Position numbers and translations under genes: made by a program. Below, piece after piece: positions 44,240-56,023 of a DNA stretch of 64,000 nucleotides. A model generated the notes under the pieces. It ran no database searches, was not told the origin of the DNA, and worked only from the letters and a program-made list of their open reading frames with translations. The stretch comes from Solanum dulcamara (taxonomy: Eukaryota > Streptophyta > Magnoliopsida > Solanales > Solanaceae): the NCBI RefSeq assembly GCF_947179165.1, contig NC_077238.1, forward strand, positions 37,747,793 through 37,811,792. The letters run 5' to 3'. The number at the start of each line of letters is the position of its first letter. Position 1 is the stretch's first letter.

Positions 44240-45150
44240 TCCCAACAGATAGCTCAATACTCTCATATACCAGTTACATATTTCCTCCACCTTTATCAAA
44301 ATCCATCATGTTATTGGCCTCCTTGAACCGAATAGGTGAACTATGTTCAGTTGTGGGGTCCACCATATTTCCCCATTACAAAATAGTCTAGCCACTACTC
44401 CCCCCTTTTTTAGTCATATCATCATCTAGTCCTTCCCCCTTACTGCTTGCCTTACCTACTTTCTTCTCATAGACATTTGCATCCTCACAATTGTCTACAA
44501 TTGTCCTGGATGAATCTGGTTGGGTGACCTATTTTTTTTAGGAGTGGGTGTGGGTTTGAGTTTGGATGTGGCAACAATATTTTTATTGAGAAGAGACAAA
44601 CTACTTCTCATAAGGTATCTCTGCAACAATCTCTATGGTGTGGATGTCTTGGTGCTTTTACTGCCCTACATAGTTTTGTATTTTGCCTCAACTTCTTTTC
44701 TGTTACTTATGGTACAGGGATTTCTTGGTCAGGTGCTTGCCTTCTCAGAGATAAGTTCATCTACAAGAGTGAGAACAAACTTTCTTCTTGCCTTCCTTAG
44801 TCATGATCTCACTCTTTTCCGAATCAACTGATAGATTGAAGTACTTTAATCCTCAGCCCTATCCGAACAAATAGGCGCAAGAGGTTACACAATCTTTTTC
44901 ATAGTAGCATTTCAAGTTAGAGCCCCATTTTATTCCTAAATCAACAAGTTTTGGTCTCAGCAGCTATGTCAAAAAGTTCATCTACTTATTACATATGCCT
45001 TTAACCTTAATCAAAATCCACCATGTCAATAACCTCCTTGAAACTAGTAGGCAAACTATGTTCAGTTGTGGGGTCACCTATATATTTAACCTTACAAAAT
45101 GGTCTAGCCACCACTCTCCCTTTTCTACTCACTACATAATCTAGTCTTTT
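44240..45150. repeat. local direct duplication around dispersed repeat copy 2
   Basis: About 130 bp at 44285-44420 (ATCAAAATCCATCATGTTAT, TATGTTCAGTTGTGGGGTC, TAGTCTAGCCACTACTC) recur at 45005-45140 (ATCAAAATCCACCATGTCAA, TATGTTCAGTTGTGGGGTCA, GGTCTAGCCACCACTCTCC) about 720 bp away. They flank the dispersed repeat on both sides. They could be ends of one larger element or a segmental duplication. Confidence 0.5.
44494..44845 (-). repeat. dispersed repeat, copy 2
   Basis: It is the second copy of the 15416-15775 repeat, more diverged and without a long open frame on the minus strand. It lies just left of element D, as copy 1 lies just left of element A. Confidence 0.55.
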
Positions 45151-45252
45151 CTAAGACCCGAGAAATGTGAAAGGTCCCAAACCTAGGAACAAAGGATGAA
45201 TTCTTAGAAAAATATAGAAAACTGACACTGGATGTTGACCACGGAAGCCATC

Positions 45253-47775
45253 TATAACACCTCAGATATTTTACAGTTGTCCATTTCTTGTATAGAAGGT
45301 TTATGAGCCTAGATTTGAGAGTCTATTGTAACTCCACACGTGATTTGATAACATCATATTTTAATTAAAATCTAAAAAAAATTATTTAGTACGATATGTT
45401 TGCATATGTATTTATTTTTATAAGGGTTTATCAATTATTAATATTTTAACGGAAATAATAACTCTAGTTATGTTGAAAGAATTATTATTATGTGAGGTAG
45501 GTGATTAAAATAATATCTTATTAATTACAGTTTATGTAAAAAAATTATATTCATTTAATCACGAACCTACTTAATATCCAAATACACTCATAATCGAATA
45601 AAGAAAAATTAAATTTTGTGGGCACCACCACTTCCACGTAGAATTGGTGTATAAAGGCCGCAAAGTGACTTCAATGTTTGCCACTTATCATTATAAATAC
45701 GTTGCTAACATTTGATTTTGACAAACCATTAGCAGCCATTATTTGTTTATTTTGGTAAGCATATTTGTATACATATATACATATATGTTAAGATCATCAC
45801 CTCCAATACAATTTTTTCTCCTTTTTCTTCATAATAGATAAAGTTTATCTTTATTAGTAACTTAGAAAAATGTGCTCTACAAGATGATAACTGTAGTATG
45901 CTCATCCTTTGGGGATTCGTGAGTCTTAGTTGTTTATTTTTAAGAGAGTTGATGCTTGGCTATGTATACGTTAATGAAGAATTTTCGAGCGACAAAGATT
46001 TTGATGAATTATTCGTTCACCAATAACAAAAAAACCAATCAATTATTTACACTAAATTATTTAAGCCCGTACTCAAGGTATGTTAAGGAAAGACCTTTCT
46101 TTTTCATATCGCATGAGTTCCAAGAAACTTACAAATATATTAAATGAGTCATTCGTACTCTTCTATTGCTAGGAAGAACCTCTGTGAAGGGCATTGGGAT
46201 GTCAATTGATTTTATTCTTTGATTTTATCGTATGATTATCGTGTTTATAATATTGTGAAGTATGTTTGACGGTTAAAGTTATTTTCTGTCAAGTTTCATC
46301 TTTATGTCTACAAGTGAGCTATTGTCACAAGACTAAGGCTGAAATATTGGAGAATTATCCTTTGTATTTAAGGGAGTTATTAAGCTATTCTTTCGTGTGA
46401 GAAGTTTTTATGAAAATGTTATTTGTGAAATGGTATTAATATTAATTTTTGCACTCTATTCTTTTGGTTATACGTCAAGCAACCCTTTTTCTAAAAAGGA
46501 TCATAATATTACCAACCTTGACTCGTTTATAGTGAATCAAGTCAGGCACATTAGTCTCCTTTGAGTTCTTAACAAAATAATTTACTAAATTGAAGTCGAG
46601 TCAAGAGCTTCGAGTTTATCATAAGTTTTATAGTCCTAAATCGTTATGTGAAAGTATAACAAAATTCTTTAAGCACCTTAAGCTCTTTATGAGCATCATC
46701 AGGTTTAAGTTACCTTTCAAGAGTCAAGCTAAGTGTGCAGACTTAATTGGAAAATATAGGTGGTTCTACATAACATTTGCTTGTTATACGAAAGTGATTA
46801 TAAGATTATGAAAATATAAAAAATAATTAGCCAAGATTGGCTAAGTTCTTTTTATGGCCTAATATGTGGATTCAAAGTTCATATCATACATGGCATGTTA
46901 TCGTTGGACTTTGAACTACAATTAGAGGTAAGGGGCCTATTTGCCCAGATGACTATATATATTGTACAGATAGCCATAGGTTGGCAATATAATGCCAGTT
47001 AGCTACCGAAGAGACTGCCATTGCTAGTATTTGGTTGTATATGTCATGCATTAGTGTATATATATGCATGTATTCACTACATACGATTTCACAAGCATAT
47101 CATGTACATTAAATTATTATGAGGCTAGAGTTCGGCCATGGAGGCTATCAGCATTTCAGTTTTAGGTGGTAACTCTATTACCCTCTTTACTGCAGCTATT
47201 TAAGATTCTACTTTTCACCTTTCATACAATACATTTTTATTCGTATTGATGTCCCATTTCCTAGGGATACTGCATTCGTGTTGTAGGTTCATACAAAGGT
47301 CCTAATTGGCCTTTGTAGTAGGGGTATAGTCTCAGCTAAGGATTGTTAAGATCCATTCTTCCTGGAGTTGTTGATTATCTGTAGATTTGGCATACTTGAG
47401 TTCTATATATAGTTGTTGGTATTGATGGGGACTTTTCCCAACTAGTTGGGTTGTACTTTTCGTGGAGACTTGTGGACATACCTTGTTGGGTCTTCTCAAC
47501 CTCTATTTATAGCCTCATCGGCATATTCTATATGTGATTTCATTTGGAGCTTTGTTGTTTTGCTATTTATTTATCAGTTTAGTTGGCCTTGTCGGTCCTT
47601 TTATTATGTCATTGATATTTTGATGACCTCGACAGACTAGTTATCTTGTTTTAGCAAGTTATTTTGGCGGTTTTGTCGGCCTTCATAGTTTTATTTCTTT
47701 TATGTATATAAAAATTCACCCGATTAAGTGTGACACCGGGTGCCTGTTGCGCCTCCTCTACTTTGGGGCGTGACA
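45253..47775 (+). mobile_element. solo LTR S, 2523 bp, in the element D LTR
   Basis: It starts TATAACACCTCAGATATTTT (expected TGTAACACC) and ends GGGGCGTGACA. A perfect 5-bp duplication CCATC lies at 45248-45252 and 47776-47780. No gag or pol sequence is inside, so an element has been reduced to one LTR by recombination. It too has a donor-like TCAAG|GTATGTTAAGG at 46078. Confidence 0.88.
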
Positions 47776-48642
47776 CCATCACTAGCCAGGGTGAGAATTA
47801 AAGACCATGGTGAGTAACCATGGTAGAGATTCAGAGGCTCAAAACTGTAGGGAACTGACCACGATGAGGGACCACAAACAATGGTGACCACCATGGGCCA
47901 TGAAGCCCTTCATGGTGACCCCTCCCCTAAGGCCTCATGAAACTTCCCACAAAAAATACCATGAACAACCACCATGGGTTGTGAAGATCTTCACGGACCA
48001 TGGTATGATCCGTGATGGTCACTCCTGTAAGTTTTTCTTTAGGGCCTGCACCACTGCCACGGTTCACAAACCGTGATGCCCTCCATGGACTGTTAAGGTC
48101 TCCATGGAGAAAGTTTAGAGACCTACCCTACAAATATCCCAAAAATATTTCCTAAGTCCCTTAGCACAGGACCCCACCATAGGCCATGGTGAGCACCATA
48201 AATCGGAAGGGTCCCCGTTAGGCTTGTCTAGTCAGTTTTAAAAAGGGAATTTTGGTCTTTTCCTGTGTTTTAATATTGATGTGTAGTTGTTTTGGAGACT
48301 GAATTGACCTATCTAAAAGAACTAAACCCTTCCCAAGCCCTCATTATCACACTTAGACTCAAGACACAAATTCTCTCCTCTCAAGTTCTCCCAAGAGTTT
48401 CAAGCCAAGTTAGGGTTTCATTTCAAGGCATGTTCAAGTCTTCATTCCTTCTAAAGCTTTCATTAGAGATTTTATTTCCCTAAGGTATGTGGGTCTCATC
48501 CATGGATTCTTTCACCCATGGAGGCCAAATATTTTCTCAACTTTATGTTTCAATTTTAAATGATGAAATCTTATGAGTTTTTACATGATGATTTCAAATG
48601 AATATATTATTGTTTATTTGAAATTTATTTACATATATATAC

Positions 48643-48648
<6 letters not shown>

Positions 48649-48673
<25 letters not shown>

Positions 48674-48675
48674 TT
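48649..48675. repeat. (AT)n microsatellite
   Basis: An uninterrupted AT dinucleotide run follows ACATATATATACATATACAT in the element D LTR. Confidence 0.9.
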
Positions 48676-50010
48676 GAATCTCAATTTAATGAAATGAATG
48701 ATTGATCAATGTTTTTATATGAAGGCAATGTAAGTAGCCTTAAAGTGAAATGGTGGGTTGTTTTAAGATATTTTAATTAATGCATTTCCATCACTCTCAT
48801 GCATTCTAGCATTGTTTAAATATATTTGAAAGTTAAATGAAACAAACCCACCTAGTTTTATTATGTTGAAATAAAGTTGAATTAAAAGCTTGACTTCAAT
48901 GAAGGTTTTATGAAAGCAAATGTTTATGTCTAAGGGAGTCTTATGAAATGATTGAATGATGATGAAAGGGCTTTTAAGACAAAGAAAGGATTCGATGTGA
49001 TAAGGACAATTCTCACATCTTTGAATCAAATGAAAGGTTTTAATGAGCTATTGCACCGAATAATGATTTAATGCCTAAAGTTATATGAATGCTTATGTTA
49101 TTATGAGATTCAATTGTTAGTTTGTGGGATTGACCTAGAACCGAATGCAGCATGTAGATGGGGACTTGACCTAAGGGGTCCTTATGTAATGTCTTATGTT
49201 GCATTAACTATGCTCCAACATAGAAGCCCTTGTAGGTTATTTAGGCTAGTGGATCCACAAGTAGCCCTTAAAGTTAAAGTTAAAGAAATGATTAAAATTG
49301 ACGGAGTTCTACCCGGCAAGTAGTCTTTGTGCCAAAATAGGGGGTTATGTTAGATTCCATGTAATAGATCGCATGGTATTAAATATCGGTTACGGTCATC
49401 TTCCCATAAAATGAATATTTTAAATATTCTATACATGATGATTTCTCATGCATGCATTTACTCATGTATTTTTCTTATAAATATCTTAACGTCTTTCATT
49501 ATATTGGATGCTAACATACTTAGTACATTCAAAGTAATAACATATATTCTTTACCTACATTATACCACCATGTAGGAACCGATGTTTCTCCATACTCTCC
49601 TCCATGTGACTAGTTAGTTACGTTGAAGGCTACATAGCCGATGAGTTCCCATGTTCAGGGAATAACATCCCCTTTTCTTTTCTAGCTTATGACATGTATA
49701 GACTTTTTGTCATCTCGTGGTACTTTTATTTTTACATTTGAGGGTGTAATAGAGACATGTATTAGCCCCCGCCAAGTCTAAATATAGTAGAGGTAGTGTT
49801 GGACGAGTAGATGATCTTTGATGTTATGCTTGACTTTATTTTCTATGCTTATGATATATTCCTTAGTCACATTACCCCTCATATTTCCACTTGTTTGAGT
49901 GTCATTACCAATAATAATCTTAATGAATTCTAAGAGGCTTGGGTGAGCTACCTCTAGATGTCTCATTCTCCATGTCACGTCTACGCCCTAGGCTTAGGTC
50001 ATGAAAAACT

Positions 50011-50022
50011 TAGTATCAGAGC
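50011..50022 (+). other. element D primer-binding site
   Basis: TAGTATCAGAGC differs by one base from the initiator Met-tRNA site TGGTATCAGAGC, four bases after the LTR. Confidence 0.8.
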
Positions 50023-50218
50023 TTGAGGTTTTGAAATGGTCCTCGGAGTCCAACATACCGAGTCAAATAGGGTATTCATAGTTGTGAAGCATGCCACAAC
50101 TATGAATTGGAGACTGTGGGATGTTTAGGAAAGTTTTCACTTTTTTTAAATTATATCGTGTCCCAGAGTGCCCTAAGACTTCCTCTAACTAACAAACCAT
50201 TTTGTGTTCTCTAGATAA

Positions 50219-50575
50219 ATGCCTCAAGGAAGAGTACCTCTAAGAGAAAGGATTGATGATGAGAACCAAGTTCCTCCAGTTCCTGATGCTCCCCATAATG
50301 AGGAAGGGGTAACTCATGCAGAGTTTCACAATATGATCACATTGTTGGCTCAAAATGTAGAATGTTCCTCTTCCTTAAGTGCAAAATCCAGCTTCTAGGA
50401 TTCGTGATTTCAAAAGGATGAATCTGTCCGAGTTTGATGGTTCTAAAGTAGATGAGGACCCTATGGATTTCATTGATGAAGTATATCAAATTGTGGCCAT
50501 TATGGGTGTGCCTCCAAATAAAAAGGCTAAGCTAGTTGCCTATCAACTCAAGGGTATGGCAATAGTTTGGTATGA
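50219..50575 (+). pseudogene. element D gag, truncated
   Basis: The ATG gives MPQGRVPLRERIDDENQVPP then a frame break. The 50379 stretch reads ASRIRDFKRMNLSEFDGSKV, DEDPMDFIDEVYQIVAIMGV and LVAYQLKGMAIVWYD, then leaves the family pattern where the next LTR piece begins. The remainder of element D is beyond the window or lost. Confidence 0.8.
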
Positions 50576-52308
50576 CATTCAGAGAGTTGATTTTTTGACC
50601 TCAATAGGAAGAGAGGTTCTACGACTTGAATCCCCATTCGATTCACTGGTCAAACCTGTAGAAGAGTCTATATACTATAGAGTTGTTCATAGAAAGTGAT
50701 CAAGAAATTGGGTCTTTGAACCTTGACCTATGGATCAACATGACAATACATAGTAGGACGTGTGGTCCATAGGTAGGGTCCATAGAGTCCTTCTAGCAAT
50801 TTTTAGGGTTATTTAAGTCTTTTCCTACTCTCATAATACCTATACTATGTCATTTTAAGCCTATTCCTAAGTCCTATAGCCTTACCCTTTAAAATCTTTC
50901 CATTCCCTCTCATTCACTCAAAACCCCTAAGGCTCTCAAGAAATTCTCTCAAGGTCTTTTTCTTAAAGCAAGCTAGCTTTTCAAGGATTCAAGTCTCATC
51001 TTCCAAAATTCTAGGCTAGAATTCATTGAGGTACGTGGAAATTTCATCCATGAAGTCCCAAATAACCTTAAAATTCTCTTTATGATTTCTTCCAAAAACC
51101 TAGGAATTTTATGATTATGCATTGTGTTCAATAAATTATGGTTTTATTTATTTTTATTGATCTTATTATGCATGATTTGATCTTAATTATATGTTTTCAA
51201 GGAGTTTTACATGAACCCATGCATTTATGTTTATTTTATGATTATGAACTATGCTTTGAGATTATGCATCCATCATGATTTAAGAAGCTATGATTTAAGG
51301 ATGCTTTTAAATAAAGTATCAATATGATTTTTATTAAAACAAGGTTACTTTATATTGAAGTATTCTCATCTCCATGATTTAGCCACTTTTGATAGAAGAG
51401 TGATTTTCTATGAAAATATTATTATGATCTAGATGCTTTTGATTAAATATATCTTAGTACATTGATTATGTTGAGGTTCATGATATGCTAAAAGGAGCAA
51501 TTCTTATGATTTTAAGTATCTTATGATGAACATGGTATTACTAGATTCTTAGCTTTTCTCAAATGCTATGATATTTTATGTATGATATTCTTGTTGAGAG
51601 TTTACCTAAGACTGAGTTAGACTAGTAATAATTACCTAAATTCCATAACTATGTGCCCCCGTAGGATGACCTAATTGGAAATTCAAGTTTAAGCTAGTGG
51701 ATCCACAAATAGCTTATGTTAATGGTCCTTACCTTGGCAAATAGGATAATATTTTTTTGGTATTGGAAAAAGACATCAGAATCCATGTTATAGTTCACAT
51801 GGTTTGTGTTAGTAAATGGTATCTCTCACTTATATTTTGTTTTGATTATGATTTTCTTACGAGCTTTGCGTTGACCATATTTTATATTTCTAATGATATT
51901 TTAAAAGATTATGCTATGCCTTAGGTATGTCACTACAGTATCATGTTTTATGTCATGCATTACACATTCTTCACACTTAGTGCATTCCATATTATTTACA
52001 CATACATCTCTTTTGTATATATTATTTAATAATATAGGTTTTGACGTTCCTCCATCCAGTTGTAGCTAGTGGATTGATCAACATTTGTTTAGCTTTTTAT
52101 ATGAGTCCTCATGGTTCGAGGGCATGAACGACATATGCTATCTTTTATTTAACGTCTTTTAGCTTCATACCTGTTATGTGAGCTAGGGGCTTGTCCTAGT
52201 CATGCTTATCATATCAGAGGCTTATAGTCAGACATTAGTATTTTCACGTATGAGCTGTACTCTCTTTGGTGTCAAAGATGTTCTTTTGAGACTAATGATT
52301 TGTCTTAT
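50576..52308 (+). repeat. element E: LTR-type fragment
   Basis: It has the landmarks of the chromovirus LTRs: a short tract with CTATGGATC, GGTCCATAGGTAGGGTCCAT words (50730-50790), a GTCTTTTCCTA stretch, a donor-like TTGAG|GTACGTGG at 51031 with CATCCATGAAG, and later TAGCTAGTGGATCCAC and GAGCTAGGGGCTTGTCCTAG. The left edge within 50576-50700 and the 3' end, cut by F, were not resolved. Confidence 0.6.
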
Positions 52309-53618
52309 TGTAACACCCCATACTATGCTAACTAAGATCAATCCTAAAGAGCCTAGAGAGAATGAGGACAGAACACTGCCTAGTGGACCACGAGGGTCAC
52401 CTACGACCCGTAGAAGGTTGTACGAGTCATAGGGATGACTCATGGATCCCCTAGACATTTAGTACAATTTGAGTTTTTGAGAACTATTCTACGAGCTTGA
52501 GTTATGATCCGTGCAATACTCTACGACCCATAAAGTCTCCTTGTAGACTTAATTTCATATTCCAATAGCTACTGGAATATGCACCTAAGTCCTATGACAG
52601 GGTCCTACAACCCATAACAATCCATATGGACTGTAGGAGACCCCAAGTCCCTATGATTGCCTTCCACGATTCCTCAAAGGACCTACGAACCGCAGAAAGG
52701 GGCTCGTAGACCCAACATAAAAAAACCAATAGGTCCAAATTTTGCTACTTAAGTCTTACAGAGGGTCCCTATAGCCTGTAGAAGTTCCTTGTACCATAGG
52801 AAGGACCCATAGACAGCCACTAACAATTTTAATGAGGGGTAAAATTGCCTTTTCCTACCTTTCTCAAATAAAAGATCTGAAATTTTGGGACTAAAATGAT
52901 CTCAATATCAATATCAAATGTGCCTTTACTCTCATTAACACTTAAAATATTTTGAGAGCAAAGATAGGAGAGGAGAAAATGCTAGGGTTCAAGCGTTTCA
53001 ATCAAGTTCTTCGAGTTTTGCTTAGCTAATCCCCATTCAGGTACATCAGTCTAATCACAAAATTTGGACTAACTTCGTCCTTATTCCCTACATATTTTTT
53101 TTAGTCCATACGAGTTTGAGTTTGAGTTTTAATCCCATTAAATTGAGTTCTGACTTAGTTATATGATCTCTTACTGAGTTGTCTATGCAATTGTTTCTAT
53201 AGTATTGATTCCTATGATTTGAGTTCTTGAATAATTATTCATGTATACATTCACTTGAACCCTAAATGAGAATATCCACATTACTTACTTTTATGTATTA
53301 TTTTTAGATAAAAGAATGATATATTTCATATTATAATTTGAGAAAGAGTTTGAGCATGAGTTGAGTTTGAGAAATATTTCATTCATTGATTTTGAGCATG
53401 ATCATTTTCGAGTCTAAATGAGTTTGATAATAATGCATCAAATACTTATCTTGAGACTACATTGAGAAATTATAGTTATATTTTTATGCATTCATTGAAT
53501 TGAGGAGTGAAGCTATTTTATAGAGAAGTTATGAGTTGAGTTAAATTGAGTAAAGCCCAATGAGACTAATGAGATAATATTTTGAATATTTATACTCACT
53601 TGATTTCATGAGAATAAA
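52309..53618 (+). repeat. element F: 5' part of a chromovirus-type LTR
   Basis: It starts TGTAACACCCCATACTATGC, has a palindrome-rich tract at 52385-52810 (CTACGACCCGTAGAAGG, CTACGACCCATAAAG, CCATATGGACTGTAGG), a donor-like TTCAG|GTACATC at 53041, and is cut at 53619 by element G. Its remaining part should lie beyond G's 3' end, outside the window. Confidence 0.7.
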
Positions 53619-55786
53619 TGTAAGACCTTGTAAGTTAAAAAGTCTAAACGAAGGAAATATTTCATGAAATATAGACTGATTGGGCTTCTACGACTTAGTC
53701 TATGAGTCGTAGGTACTTCTACGAGTCGTAAGACTGACTCATAGAAGAGATGTTGATGTTTGAAATTGGACCAAGTCAGGGGCAAGTTTATGAGTTGAGG
53801 TTATGACTCATAGAAGTTTAGATGAGTCGTAGAAAGGACTCATCAAGGAACTTCAGTGACCTGGTCTTGCAGGTTGTTCAGATCCTGCAAAACGACTCGA
53901 GTCTATAACTCATAATGAATTTGACGACTCGTAATAGTCATCAAGAAACTTCATAGGCTGAGTCCTTAGGTTTTTCTCAGACCCTGTAGGATGAGCCTTC
54001 TTATGAGTCGTAGAAGGTCCTAAGATTCATAGGGGCCAATCGTAGGGTCTGTCCGATAAGATTTTTAAAGGGGTAGTTTACTCCTTTCCCATGTTTTATT
54101 AATGAAGTGAGGTCATTTTGGGGATTGAATCTAACCTATACAAATGACCCTAAGACTTTTCCAACTCATTATTCTCACTCAAGTTCTAAGATACAAAACA
54201 CTTCCTCCTCTCAAGGTCTTCTTCTTTACCAAGGAAAGCTAGGGTTTTATTCCAAGGTCTTTAAGTCTCAATCTTTAATTTTTCATTTGGTCTCTTATTT
54301 CCCAAGGTATGTGGGTAATTATTCATGGGTCCTTCCACCCATGGAGCCTAAGTATTTTCCAACTTACTAGTTCAATATCAAATGGTAAATTTTATAGGTC
54401 TTCATATTATGTTTCCAAATATATAGATTATTGAATATTTGAAGTTTATTTACATATATTAGCTCATATTAGATCTTAATTTCATGAAATGGTTGATTTA
54501 TCAAATGTCCTTATAGGAAAGTATGGAAGGGTTTTAAGGTGAATTGGTCAGTTGTCTCTAGCATGTTTTAATTGATGCATTCCATCACTCTCATGCATGC
54601 TCACATTGATTTTAATGATTTGAAAGTTGAATTGAGTAGAACCCACCTTGTTTTACTGTATTTTCAATGAAGTTTGGCTTGAAAGCTTTTGACTCCAAAT
54701 GAATGTTTATAAAAGTAAGGCTTATGATCCAAGGGGAGTCTTATGAAATGAAAGAATGATGAAATGGTTATGAATGACGAATTCTATTTGTGAAAGACCA
54801 ATTTTCACTTATGTGACTCAATGAAAGGTTTTTAATGAGCTATTCTATTGAATGACGTTTTGATGATCTAAATCTATGTAAATGATTTTGTTCTTATGTT
54901 ATATGAACTATTCTGCGAGATTCGACTTTGCATCGAATGAGGCATGAGGTAGGGTTTGGGAAGGGAATTCTTGTAGCAACCTCTAGTCTCTTGAACTATG
55001 TGCCAATATAGAAGTTCTTGTAGTCTTAGGCTAGTGGATCCACAAATAGCCCTATATGTTAAAGAAATGAATGAATTTTGATGGAGTTCTACCCGACAAG
55101 TAGTCTCCTCATGCCAACGTAGGGGTTTATGTTGGATTCCATGTAATAGGTTGCATGGTCTTAGATGTCATTTATAGTCATCTTCCTAACAAAATGAACA
55201 TTTCAAATGTTATTCATATTGATTGCTTATGCATGCATCTACTTATGTACTTTACCTTATAATGCTTTAACGTTTTTATTGAATTGCATGCCTACATTTT
55301 TAGTGCATTCAAGGTACTATCTCATACTCTTTTGCCTACATGATATTACCATGTACGGACCGACGTTTCTCCATATTCACCACCACGTGGCTAGTTGTAT
55401 TCGTTGAAGCTAATATTTTGGTGAGTTCCCTTCTTTTGGGAAAACATGTTTTTCTTTTCTAGCTTATGTTATTTAATGACTTTTGGATATATTTTATGGC
55501 AATTATTTCTATTTCGGTTGAGTTTGAGCTAGAGGCATGTCTTAGCCCCCGTCAAGTCTATAAGTAGATGTATTTTTGCACACAAATAGATGATGATGAT
55601 TTGGGGTTATTGACGACTCGTATTTTGATGATGTTCTTCCTTAGTCTCGTTTTCCCTTTTTATTTCTTCTCATTATTTATTGTCATCACCTATTAAAGGC
55701 TAAATAAATTCCAAAAGGCTTGGGTGAGGAACCTACGGATTCCTCATCACCGTGTCACGTCTAGACCCTAGGCGTGGGTCATGACA
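53619..55786 (+). repeat. element G 5' LTR
   Basis: It starts TGTAAGACCTTGTAAG and ends GGGTCATGACA. Palindrome tract 53690-54050 (CTATGAGTCGTAGG, CTACGAGTCGTAAG, TATGAGTCGTAGAAGG). Donor CCAAG|GTATGTGGG at 54307 is followed by TTCATGGGT and ACCCATGG. Primer-binding site TGGTCTCAGAGC at 55790-55801 (one base from the Met-tRNA site). Confidence 0.88.
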
Positions 55787-55999
55787 AACTTGGTCTCAGA
55801 GCCCGAGGTTTTAAATGGTCCTCGGAGTCCAACATACCACATCAAATAGGGTCTTGTTCATAGTTGTGAAGTATGACACCTCTATGAATAGGAGACAATG
55901 GGACGTTTAGGAAAGTTTTTCCTTCTTTCATGGTTCATGTCGTGCCCTAGAGTCGTCCTAAGACTTCCTCGAACTAATAAATTATTTTGTGTCCTTTAG
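54307..55999 (+). other. candidate gag-leader intron of element G
   Basis: Donor CCAAG|GTATGTGGG and acceptor TTTTGTGTCCTTTAG bound 1693 bp including the primer-binding site. The gag ATG at 56003 lies three bases after the acceptor. Confidence 0.5.
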
Positions 56000-56023
56000 A
56001 TCATGCCTCCAAGAAGGGTACCT

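Larger units (their letters stand above)
45151..50006 (+). repeat. element D 5' LTR, split by a solo LTR
   Basis: It starts about TCTAAGACCCGAGAAATG (sister LTRs start TGTAAGACCC) and ends TTAGGTCATGAAA. With the 2523-bp insert and one target copy taken out it is about 2.3 kb. The palindrome-rich tract (47781-48235: GACCATGGTGAGTAACCATG, CCATGGGCCATGAAG) and donor CTAAG|GTATGTGGG at 48485 match those of element C in place. An (AT)n run is at 48649-48675. Confidence 0.85.
48485..50214 (+). other. candidate gag-leader intron of element D
   Basis: Donor CTAAG|GTATGTGGG and acceptor TTTTGTGTTCTCTAG bound 1730 bp, spanning the primer-binding site. The gag ATG at 50219 follows the acceptor by four bases. 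Confidence 0.5.
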
